DNA of 64,000 nucleotides. Origin: Pseudogymnoascus destructans (taxonomy: Eukaryota > Ascomycota > Leotiomycetes > Thelebolales > Thelebolaceae). A model generated the notes under the pieces. It saw only the letters and a list, made by a program, of their open reading frames with translations, had not been told where the DNA came from and made no database searches. Of this stretch, positions 53,163-62,815 are shown one piece after another (within the stretch, counting starts at the first letter, position 1; each line of letters starts with the position of its first letter). The position numbers and the translations under genes are program-made. The DNA lies in the NCBI RefSeq assembly GCF_001641265.1, contig NW_020167527.1:124001-188000 (forward strand), in the 5' to 3' direction.

Positions 53163-54590
53163 TTAGCGCGGCTTCTCGTCCGTGTCGATGTGCCAGACGA
53201 CGTAGTTGGGGAGGCCGACGACTTCGTATTTCGCGCGCTTGGCCATCTTTGCGAAGCCCTCCGTCTCGGCCTGGTTCTCGAAGGCGTAGCAGGGGAAGTT
53301 GATGCCTAGGGGGGAGTTAGGCCTCGTGCTTCTTGCCAAGTCTAAAGGGGAGGGGACGTACCAGACTTGTGGACGTCGGCTTTGACGACAATGTTGACGC
53401 CTCCAATGCCGTCGAGCTGCCACTCGACGTCCTTGTCTTCGCGATAGTCGCCTTCTGTCGTCATATACCGCCTGCCGGTATCATAATGTTCCTTGTAACC
53501 TGTCCCTACCATCAGCCTCATACCGCACACATAAGAAAGGACACCTCTCAAGCCTACCTTCCACAAGAATATCATCCTTCGCCAACTTCGCCGCCAGCTT
53601 CCTCCCCTTATCCGTCTCAATCCACGAATTATAATCAAACCTGCCCTCCACATCCACCATCTTCCCATCCACCTCCTTATACCGATGAAACCAGATATTC
53701 GGCACAATCACATCCTTATCATGCGCAATCAGGTCCTCCAAGACCTCCGGCGCGCTCTCCGCGATATCCGCGTCCCGCCAGTACACCCACGAGTGCTCCG
53801 GCTTCATCGTCGCATACAGCAGGTAGTTGCGCGCCCGCGCCATCGACTTCCGCCGCGGCGCCTGCGCCTTGAACCCGTGCCGGTTGTCGACGTCCATGCC
53901 CACGATCCCAGCGGCGCCGAAGTCCTTCTCGATGATCGTCACGCTGTTGAAAGATACGCTGTCCTGGCGCTTCTGGATGCGCTCGAGCTCGGCGGAGAGA
54001 ACGGCGAGGGTGTCATCTGTGGAGTCGCCGACGAGGAAGCCCAGGTCGATGAGGTGGTGCGGGTAGGTGAGTTGGGAGATGAGGTCGAAGTATTTGCTGA
54101 GGTAGCGGGAGGCGTCGCGGAGGGGGGTGAGGAGGAGGACGCGCTCGCCGTTGGAGGCCGCGGTGGGGGTGGAGGTGAAGGTGTTCATGTCGATGCGTTG
54201 GATGCTGGATGAGTTGACAACGATGGGGGCGTGGTGGTTAAACAGCACCGGCGTCTGGAGATTGCGTGTCCACTCGCTGTACTCATTCGCCGACATATGC
54301 ATGGGCGACTTGGACGGTCCCCAGCAGTAAAACCTATTCCCATATCATCAGCAAATATCCATATTTTTTTTTTCTCAAAAGGGGTCATAGTTGAAAGATT
54401 GCGCCATAACTTACCTCTGCATATCCGCCGCCGAAGCTCGAATACTCCTCCATGTCAAAAGCACAACCCCAAACAGCGCCACTCCAAGCAGAAACCTCGT
54501 CCTCGTAACGAAAACCCACACCGCGCGCGAGGGCGGGAAGCGGGAGCGCGCCGACTTCCACGTCGTCGCGCCGCCTTTAGGGAGGAGCAT
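53163..54590 (-). CDS. Golgi mannosyltransferase complex subunit, Anp1/Mnn9/Van1 family
   Basis: Exons 54590-54415, 54333-53558, 53499-53362 and 53305-53163 give 410 residues. Joins are ADMQR/FYCWGPSK, ILVEG/YKEHYDT and VHKSG/INFPCY. It is a type II membrane protein: short cytosolic N-terminus (MLLPKGGATTWKSAR), anchor FLLGVALFGVVLLTW at about 33-47, then the lumenal domain. Family motifs are VLLLTPLRDASRYLSKYFDL, LIDLGFLVGDSTDDTLAVLS and the nucleotide-sugar DxD in SWVYWRDADIAESAPEVLED, followed by DVIVPNIWFHRY. These proteins make alpha-1,6-mannan in the cis-Golgi. The serine-rich SSSIQ region and overall match favour Anp1 over Mnn9 and Van1, with moderate certainty. The ATG at 54590 is preferred because the frame upstream has no other ATG. 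Confidence 0.92.
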
Positions 54591-54913
54591 GGGATTGGAG
54601 AGCGGGTCGCCCGCGGCGAAACGAAGCAAGGGGGTGTCGTGGCTGAACGAGGGGTCCTTTTGATGCAAGGGGTGGGGTGTTTGTACGCCACGAGGGGCAG
54701 GCGTGTGATATCAAGAGTTGGAGTAACGACCGTTGGGGGGATTGGGAAATGAATTGATGACGAACTTTCTTGTGTGCTGTGCTGGGCGAGGCTGTCGTCA
54801 CCCTTGAAGGAATGATGCCAAGCGCTCGATTTGATGAATTAATCCGAGACGAGGCTACTGTAGGGTGGGTGGCCTCGAGCTGGAGCTGGTGCAGCAGAAG
54901 AAGTACGTATTTC

Positions 54914-55002
54914 GTGGTATCGGTGGTGGTATCGGTGGTGGTATCGGTGGTGGTATCGGTGGTCGTATCGGTGGTGGTATCGGTGGTCGTATCGGTCATA
55001 AG
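54914..55002. repeat. 12-bp minisatellite
   Basis: GGTGGTATCGGT and variants are repeated about seven times. The unit is a multiple of three and gives an open (DTTT)n frame on the minus strand, which I regard as incidental. Confidence 0.9.
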
Positions 55003-55483
55003 CGAGAGGATGATAAAGCCATCTGAGAGATTTCTCTCGAGCTTCCAGATGAACAGTCTAGCGAATATATCTAATAAGTATGTAATGTATAGAACCACCG
55101 TTCGTCCAACGTTGTACAATACAGAAACAAATCTTCAACAACAACTGCTACTGTTGACCCGTCGCGCCTGCCACGTTTTTCTCAACAGGGTTCATTTCAA
55201 ATCAGGCCCTTTCGTGTACTACATACTCGAGTACTCGCTCACGCAATCACGTGAACCCATCTCCCCACGTCACGTCGTCCTCAAGGTAATCACCCATGGC
55301 ATCCCTCGCCGGCCATATCTCGAAGCTCAAAGCTAAGGGAAGATGGAAGTGGAAATACGGAGTTACATGTCTGATAAACCCTTTATAAATACCACATCCA
55401 GAAAGCATGTCAGGCATAACCACATAACACCTCAAAGGTCCGTATGTAGTTCCCAAAGTAGACCCCCCGAATGGGAGATGGGG

Positions 55484-55662
55484 TTTGATGGGATGGGGTG
55501 ATGGGGGATGGGGTTGATGGGATGGGGTTGATGGGATGGGGTTGATGGGATGGGGTTGATGGGATGGGGTTGATGGGATGGGGTTGATGGGATGGGGTTG
55601 ATGGGATGGGGTGATGGGAGATGGGAGATGGGGTGATGGTGATGGGAGATGGGGTGATGGTG
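55484..55662. repeat. 14-bp G-rich minisatellite
   Basis: ATGGGGTTGATGGG is repeated around ten times, followed by GATGGGAGATGGGGT variants. The G-strand has runs of four G at regular spacing. Confidence 0.92.
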
Positions 55663-56329
55663 GCGTCCTTGGATGACATCAGAGGCGATGCAGGCGTTTG
55701 TGTTTATTTTTATGTACCGAGTACGGGAGTATGCACTAGACAGACGACGTTAGCTGCGGGCACCATGGTGAGACCGTCCCCATCCATCTTGTTTCGCTAT
55801 GGAGTCGAGTCGGCTTTGGTTGCGGATGCTTTTGGGGACAGGGGGGATGTACTGGCTGTGTACGGAGTAGTGTACACCTGAGTAGTGAGGTACGAGCACA
55901 TGACTGGACGACGAGCACATGACTGGACGACGACGCTCGGCAGGGGTATGATTGTGGATATGACTGGACGACGTGGATGATTGTGGATGATTGTGGATGA
56001 CTGTGGATGACTGGACGATGTGGATGATGACTGGATGATGACTGACGAAGCTTGTTTCTATTGTGTACGGTGTACGGTGTACGGTGTACGTATAATTCCG
56101 ATAGTCCTGTACAACAGGTTTTTCCCCATTGTGTCCGTCTCCTGCTACTTGGTACTGTACCTCATCCTACCTCCATCGGTACCTGACTACACACCCCACC
56201 CGCTGCCAATTTCCTCGTACCTGAACCACCTTGTTGTGGTGTCTTGCTATGTCTTTGAGCCCTACCATTCCCAGTCCGTCGCTCTTTCCCTCCTGAGCCC
56301 TACCATTCCCAGTCCGTTAGTGCCTGTCC

Positions 56330-56475
56330 CTGTCTCCTTCTCCTCTCCCTTCTCCTCTCCCTTCTCCTCTCCCTACTCCTCTCCCTACTCCTCTCCCTTC
56401 TCCTCTCCCTTCTCCTCTCCCTCCCTTCTCTTCCTCTCCCTCTCCTTCTCTCCTTCCTTCCTTCCTTCCTTCCCT
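56330..56475. repeat. CT-rich polypyrimidine array
   Basis: TCTCCCTTCTCC-type 12-bp units pass into (CCTT)n near 56460. The tract lies about 500-640 bp upstream of the ecm33 start. Long pyrimidine tracts are common in strong fungal promoters and 5' UTRs. Confidence 0.85.
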
Positions 56476-56765
56476 CCAAGCCAAATATTCCATCTGCAGC
56501 GACTTCGTCCGTCCTGCCACTTCCCTTTTTGATTGTGAGACTTGTTCACACGACATTCGTTTAACTACATATCGTCTTCAACTCTTCCTTCCAACAACTT
56601 CAATTCTTGGATCCGCCTTCTTCCAATTCACTCCATCCCGAGTTCATTTTCTTCGCTGTTGTACCCCACACACAGCCCATATACTTCCCCTAACGGATAG
56701 ACAGAAGTAATCAACTTTCCATCAAAAGGTATTATTCCAGAACCTCCAGATCGAACTCGCAGATA

Positions 56766-56842
56766 CCATCATCATCATCATCATAATCATCGTCGTCGTC
56801 ATCATCATCATCATCATCGACATCAACATCAACATCACCTCG
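56766..56842. repeat. (CAT)n microsatellite
   Basis: Two runs of CATCAT/CGTCGT and a CATCAACATCAA stretch lie 125-200 bp upstream of the ecm33 start. Confidence 0.85.
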
Positions 56843-56967
56843 CGTCGCTGCCATCCTCTGAATCAATTCGTCGACGCGCCATCGCAGTCCCGTCCCTATC
56901 CGCAAAACACAATTTGACACATCAATTGACCACACAACTGACACTTCCTCAGTATCCTTCCTTCACA

Positions 56968-58308
56968 ATGCTCGCCAACTACTTGGTGCCGGCCCTCGCG
57001 GTCCTCGGCATGGTCTCTGCCGGTGAGTTTTTCTCTACAATAACTAAAGGGGCAGAATCTTCGGGTTCTGCCACCGGTCAAAACAATTTACTGATTGAAC
57101 CTCTCTACAGCTCCCACAAACCCCGTCTGCAAGCAAACACTGGTGACCATCAGCAGCCAGTCCGATGCTGATGCCCTCAGCGGCTGCACGACCTTCACCG
57201 GTAACATCGAGATCTCCGCCAAGGTCCCATCCGGAAGCATTGGTCTCAACGGCATCCAACAGATCAACGGTGACTTGATTGCCAACAACGCCGTCAAGCT
57301 GACTGCCCTTTCCGCCACCTCGCTCGGCTCCGTCAGCGGAACCATCAAGTTCACCAGCTTGACCACCATGTCCAGCCTCGAGTTCCCATCGCTGTCCCAG
57401 GTCGGCGCCATCTCGTGGACGACCCTCAATGCTCTCCAGTCGCTCACCTTCACCACTGGTGTCACCAAGGCCAAGTCCGTCTTCATCACTGATACTGCTC
57501 TTACCACCCTCGACGGTATCAACCTTGCCACCGTCGACAGCTTCGAGATCACCAACAACGCCTACCTCCGCAAGATCGACACCCAGGTTGGCAACATCTC
57601 CCAGGCGCTCATCATCAACAACAACGGCCCCAACTTGGAGCTTACCTTCCCCAACCTGATCTGGGCCTTCAACATGACCGTCCGCAACGTTTCCAGCATC
57701 AGCATTCCTTCCCTGACGGTTGTCAACTCCACCTTTGGTGTCTACGGATCCTACATGCAGTCGGTTATTGCCCCCAACTTGACCAAGGTCGGAGGTGACG
57801 TTGCTTTCGTTGCCGACTCTTCGTTGACCAACATCTCCATGCCTCTTCTCCAGACCATCGGAGGTGGTCTCTTGATCGCCAACAACAGCAAGCTTCTGGA
57901 CATCACCGGATTCAACTCCCTCAAGAGCACTGCTGGTGCCATCAGCATCTCCGGAAACTTCACCAAGTATGTCCTTGCGGCCTCCTAATAACGTAAATGA
58001 ACAATGCTGACAATTTCCACAGGGCTGCCTTCCCCGCCCTCGCCGATGTCCAGGGTACGTTCAACGCCCAGACCTCGGCCAAGTTCTCCTGCAACGACTT
58101 CAACAAGCTCCACGATGCCCAGGTCGTCAAGGGTGACGTCTTCTGCCAGGCCCAGAGCGACAACGTCCAGGACAAGCCCACCGGCTCCACCAGCGGCCAG
58201 ACCGACTCCGGAAGCAGCGACACCAAGAAGGATGCCGCTGCTGGCCTCAAGGTCTCGAGCGTCTTCGTTGTCGGCATGGCCGTTATTGGTGGTCTTCTCG
58301 CATTGTAA
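56968..58308 (+). CDS. ecm33: GPI-anchored cell-wall protein Ecm33/Sps2 family
   Basis: Exons 56968-57022, 57111-57966 and 58023-58308 give 398 residues; joins keep frame (MVSA/APTNPVC and NFTK/AAFPALAD). A signal peptide, MLANYLVPALAVLGMVSA, is followed by two receptor-L/leucine-rich halves with repeating patterns such as LSGCTTFTGNIEISAK, LTALSATSLGSVSGTIKF, NALQSLTFTTGVTKAKSVFI and SIPSLTVVNSTFGVYGS. N-glycosylation sites (NMT, NVS, NST, NLT, NIS) are visible. A Ser/Thr/Gly-rich stretch near the end and the hydrophobic tail KVSSVFVVGMAVIGGLLAL are a GPI signal. Ecm33 is needed for cell-wall organisation and apical growth. Codon use is strongly C-ending, as in highly expressed fungal genes. 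It is divergent from the Anp1-family gene. Confidence 0.96.
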
Positions 58309-61300
58309 ATGTAGCTATTTTTTTCGCGAGAGAGAGAGAGAAGGATATGAGTTGTTGAGTCGAGGATGGCGTTTTGTCGTCGTTTTTTTTTGTTATTAGT
58401 AGTGCAGTCGAGCTAGACAAGGACATAATATGTTACGACCTCTTCGTTGTGGGACCTTCTTGAAGTGTTGTGAGAGGGGTGGGGTGGGACAGCGAAACTC
58501 GGGATTTGAGGCCGAGAACTATCTGTCTTTACTTGCCATGCCTTTAGGACTCGTTGCTGGGGAGGATCTATCATTTTTCTGTGCATGCTTGACTTGACAT
58601 TCGCTCTGCTCTGATGGTTGACGAGATGGGTGCATGATTGTGTTGTGGCATCTTTCTCTGTATTGTGGTTTTTGTTGACGGGCTGGGTGGGTAATGGGAG
58701 AGGAGGGGTTATCATGGGGGTGAGGGCGTGAGGGAGGAAGTGAGGAGAGGGGAGAGCGGGGGGGTTGCGTAGGTTGAGTCGAGGGAATTGCATGATAATT
58801 CCTGTATGCTTTTTTTTATTGTAAACTTTTGACTTGGTTGATTGATAAGGAGGGGTTAAGAGGCGCCGGTGTGTGTGCGAGCATGTGTATATGTGTGTGT
58901 ATGTACAAAGTTATGGTAATGTTAAATACCCAGCTCATCGCCTGCGAATCCGCTGTTCTGTCCCCGTACTTTTCAGAAAATACCCCAACCAGAGCCAGCA
59001 TGGAGCCCCAAACTTGATGGTCCTGGAGTACGTGCTAGTGTTTATAACTGGCACCAGCATCAGATTCGGCGAGGCGCATCCGTAACCGCTATTGAGGTGC
59101 CGTGCTGTGCTGAGCGGGGGGATGGTTGCCGTCGTCAGGTTCCTATCAGCGATATGCAGTCTTGTCGTCAGGGCCTTGGTGCCATCTAGTTTCCTCGGCG
59201 TATTCCCATCTATCCCTCGATGGCCAAGCGGGGCAGCACTCCTCTGGCAGCATCCTGGTTGCGTAGAAATGTAAGAATATTTTTTGCCCGCGAGTGCTTT
59301 GTTGGCTATGATAATCCTTGGGTGAGTTGGAATGGGACGTCGGGGGTAGTAGGCGGGGGGAAACTATGATGTGGTGTGGTGTATGTCCTCTTCTACGTCG
59401 ACATTGTGGACTCTGTGGACTGTGTGGAGGTCTGTGTTGGGGCGTGGGCTGGGGATGGCTGGGTTTGAGGATTTTGATATCGCGGTGTTAAGGCTCGGGG
59501 TGGGGTGGCTGGGGTGGGGGGGTTGATCTGGAAACCGGTTTCGTTCCTCTAAGAGCCTAGAGCGCGGTGGTGTAGGGCGGATGGTGTTTTGATAGAGGTC
59601 TTGGGGGAGGGGGGGGGAGGGTGGGCAGAGCTTGTGAGAATGGGCAGAGGTGATACATAGCCAGTTGTCTGACTCCTGTGTCGTCCCTTTGATATCTAAT
59701 ATAGTATTATAATACTGTACCACTTTGGACTCACTTTCATACCCATCCGTTTACCAACTACTTTCTAGCAGACGACGTGCAAAACACCAGAGAAAGTCGA
59801 CCTCACTACTACAATACCATGCTATCAATCTGATTATCTGTACCAGCATCAAACTCCGTGAGGCGCATAACTAATCGCAGGGACTCGCCTCTTCTAATGA
59901 GGTGCTGGGTGAGGCTATATTCGAGGAGGCAAAAGGTCGCCTAGAGCAGTTCATCGCACAGTTGCCTCTATAAGGCGGTGGTGGCAGCTACGTTGTTGCG
60001 GTTGATCTGAAAGCGGGACTATCTTCATTGTTGGTGTAGGATGAATGAATGGTCAGTGGATCGAGGTGACGGGTGATATTAAATAGAGGGCGCAGAGGTG
60101 ATACCGGCATGGTCGGCGCTGCCTGTTGAGAGCGGGTGGAATGCTGGGTTTGTGGAAAGTAGGATGGAGGGTTTAATAGCTGATGTAGCTATTAGGAAGG
60201 TAGTGGGGAGGATGGAGACGCCGTATCATGTGAATAACAGCAAGTGTATATGCACAGTACCAACCTTTCCTTTCCATGACAGTAGTAAATCCCAGTCGCA
60301 GACCCCCATTATGCCCCCCTTGAATCGACTTATAACCCGCATAACGACCACCTCGACCCCTTACCGTGCCATACCTTGATAGTTTCCTGCCCGATTTCGA
60401 GGACGAGATACGTGTCCCCGATGATAATAAGAACGGAAGAGGACGTGCAGATAATGATGCCGAGGCTATGGAGGCTGGTGCGTGTGTAGTGGGGGGAGAA
60501 GAGGTGGAAGGGGAGGGGGAGTTGTTGGGGCAGTGGCGAGGGTGCTGGGAGGGTGTTGGTTGGTTGCTGGGGCGCTTGCTGGAGCTGATTAAGGGGGTGA
60601 GGGCGGCGGCAATGGTAACGGAGGAGGGGGGAGGGGGTGGGTTTGTGCTTGAGCTGTTTTTGGCTTTGGATTTGAACACATGTCCAGGGGAATAATGGAG
60701 GGGGAGTGTGTGTGTTCGTATGGGATAAGTACGAGGTACTCTTTCTTGGTGGCCGTGATCGAGGGTGCCACTGGTGGTTGATGAGCTGATAAGATGTGAG
60801 AACCGGGGGTTCAGGTGACCGCTGCCATGACTGTTGGAGTGCAGTTGATTTGACCTGGATAATTGCAAGATGAATAGAATAGATGACACCTGATTTCCCG
60901 GCTTTCCCGGTTATACATACTGAAATGTGCGAGAGGGAAGACACATGAGAGGGTGCTGGTTCTAGGAATGCAAGACCTCTGGCTCTCCGGTTGTTCTGGA
61001 CTCACCTAGTCCCTTGGGTTTTTCTCCTTCCCCTCCTCGCATGGGATGACTAGAACTCTATTAAGTCGGCTATCCACTCTGTATCCACTTCATCTCCATT
61101 TCCTCATGCTACTAACAACGCAGTAGTGCTTATTCCCAGCAACCAGCTTGAGATGTATTAGCTGACAATGTTAAACTCAACTCTACGTCTGTGATAACCA
61201 AAACATACTCACGAAGCCAATAAAATCACTCAACAGTCATATCACTTGCAAACAACTTTGATAGCTGATATGGAATTGCAGCTGTTGTTCTAAAATACTA
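58309..61300. other. Gene-poor region
   Basis: I found no supported gene. The open frames here are low in complexity (for example Pro/Ser-rich near 60200-60900) and lack start and splice support. Three short blocks around 59052, 59522 and 59642 recur in weaker form around 59842, 60001 and 60091, which suggests an old local duplication. 58325-58340 is a GA repeat. Confidence 0.45.
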
Positions 61301-62200
61301 CCAATTTTGGCCAAGTACGCCTTGGCCCCAGCCGTCGAACTGTCGTGTAATCCCCCAATTGTTCTGGAACAACAAGACAAGACGCCATGTTGCGGCAACC
61401 ACTCACTTAGCCGTCTTAGCACACCACACCATATACGCCACATACACCACCCCTCATTCAATGTTCCTGTCTCTAAAGGAATTTTGGCTAAATACCCGTT
61501 GCCAACACTACCGTCGTCGAATCGAATGATGGGGTTGAGTCGGACTTATTGAACAGGGTCTAATTTCGACGGGTTGTTGGTGTCAAAACACACTCATACC
61601 CTTCACCTGAGTCCACAACTCTGCCAATCACTTCCCATGTCCGCCGTTGAACTTCTCAAAACAGACCTGGGTAAATGCGTCTAGGCAGAGTAGTGTCCAA
61701 TTATTGAAGCTTGATTTGGTATGCACGGCTTCTTGGTATGATTGATGGCTAAATCCTCGGGAAAAGGCAGATGTTCCATCACTCCCGGGTGGCGCTTTTG
61801 AGCTGTGCATACAGGTTGGCTTGCTCAGTCGGCTGCTGCCGCCACCAAATTATCACAACTTAGCAGAGCCAGCGGTGAGATTTTCATGCCAACCATGTGA
61901 TTACACAAACGTGGTTCGATATCCTAACTCACGGCCCGGCTGAAAGATGCCTAGCTTCCGAAGAACATGAGAAGTAGCAAATATAGAGAGCCAGAGTCAA
62001 GGCACTTCACAGGGTAAATACTGCACCCCGGCACCTTAGCCATTCCCCGGACATATATGGGCATGCATCGCCTCGATTTGGGGGAGACCGGATTATCGAA
62101 GTTGGTTCTTCCCTCTAGTTAGGCCTTGAATTCGACAGCTACTAGCTCCCTTACCAGTGCTCCAAATTTATACCCCAATTGCTCTATTTTGCTCATCAGT
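61301..62200. other. Upstream region of the sugar transporter remnant
   Basis: About 900 bp without a supported gene. By position it would be the promoter of the transporter exon that starts at 62201. No clear regulatory site is identified. Confidence 0.4.
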
Positions 62201-62371
62201 ATGGTGAAAGCTCCAGAAATCGGCGCCAAAGCCGCGGAGGACAAGGCCCAGGTTGCCCAGGCAGAGGCACCGGACTTTGAGAAGGTCTATTGGAGGTCAG
62301 AGCCTCACTTGAGGAAGCTCTATTCCCTTGGTTTTGTCTTGATGATTGCCTCTGCTACCAGTGGTTACGAT
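62201..62371 (+). pseudogene. First exon of an MFS sugar transporter, orphaned
   Basis: The frame starts MVKAPEIGAKAAEDKAQVAQ and reaches DFEKVYWRSEPHLRKLYSLG, FVLMIASATSGYDG, the cytosolic N-terminus and first membrane helix of hexose/lactose-permease-type transporters. It ends at a plausible donor, GATGG|GTATGC. The next exon, expected to start near MFNxxQ, is not found in the following 400 bp; instead the 3' end of a convergent NIF3-like gene lies 42 bp away. The remnant has no internal stop, so the break is probably recent or the sequence is rearranged. It cannot make a transporter. Confidence 0.8.
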
Positions 62372-62413
62372 GGGTATGCCTCCCTAATCCACGCCACTCT
62401 CAAAAGGAGCTCC

Positions 62414-62815
62414 TCAGAAATCCTCAAGCTTAACAACCTCATACGCAGGCTCTTCATACGGATGCGCACTACCTTAATTAGCTCCTCCCCTACTCACCCT
62501 CAGTTCACAAACTCACCTCTTCAACGCCCCAACCGCCCGTCTAACCACCTCCTCCCCCTGACACAGCGCCTCGACCCTCACCTCCTCCACCTCCTCGAGC
62601 TTCCCCACACTCCCAATAGCAGGTTTCGCTGCATCCCCAGGACGGAACTGGCCTGTGCCGAGGGTGGTCCAGCAGACTTCGGTGTAAGATCCCGGACCAG
62701 GGTAGCGGCCGGCGCCGGCTGCGAAGATGGCGGTTTTGCAGGCGGAGAGGGAGGAGGGGGGAACGAAGAAGATTAGTTTGTAGCGGGTTAGGGTGGTGGC
62801 GGTGGTGCTAGCCAT
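62414..62815 (-). CDS. Small NIF3/YqfO C-terminal-domain-like protein
   Basis: Exon 1 is 62815-62517 and exon 2 is 62468-62414 (donor GTGAGT, acceptor GGTAG), giving 117 residues. Recognisable are RYKLIFFVPPSSLSACKTAI, FAAGAGRYPGPGSYTEVCWT, TLGTGQFRPGDAAKPAIGSV and, after the intron, the end AHPYEEPAYEVVKLEDF. The FxAGAGxxPxxYxxC pattern and the closing HPYEExAYEV are typical of the PII-like domain found in NIF3/YqfO proteins and in stand-alone fungal versions. The function is unknown; metal or ligand binding through the His and Glu near the C-terminus is likely. The tiny second exon is essential to the conserved tail. Confidence 0.9.

Larger units (their letters stand above)
54591..56967. 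other. 2.4-kb divergent intergenic region rich in minisatellites
   Basis: No gene is recognised. It contains 12-, 14- and 12-bp tandem arrays (listed separately), a degenerate GACTGGACGACG/GATTGTGGAT cluster at 55894-56045, GTGTACG repeats near 56068, and a CT-rich tract and (CATCAT)n close to the next gene. Confidence 0.55.

Noticed and set aside
54577..55119. Long minus-strand frame containing (DTTT)n
   Set aside because: The frame exists only because the 12-bp minisatellite is a multiple of three. It overlaps the Anp1-family first exon and lacks support as a gene.
59214..59276. Possible tRNA-Ser-like sequence (GATGGCCAAGCGG)
   Set aside because: The 5' part resembles a D arm, but there is no B box of the form GGTTCGANTCC and no pairing acceptor stem, so it is chance similarity.
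60173..60944. Minus-strand frames of 204-238 codons near 60.5 kb
   Set aside because: They overlap each other, are dominated by Ser/Pro/His low-complexity sequence and show no splice or family evidence.
62126..62776. 216-codon frame extending the transporter exon across the NIF3-like gene
   Set aside because: After the donor at 62371 the frame is antisense to NIF3-like exons and loses all transporter similarity; it is read-through, not a longer protein.
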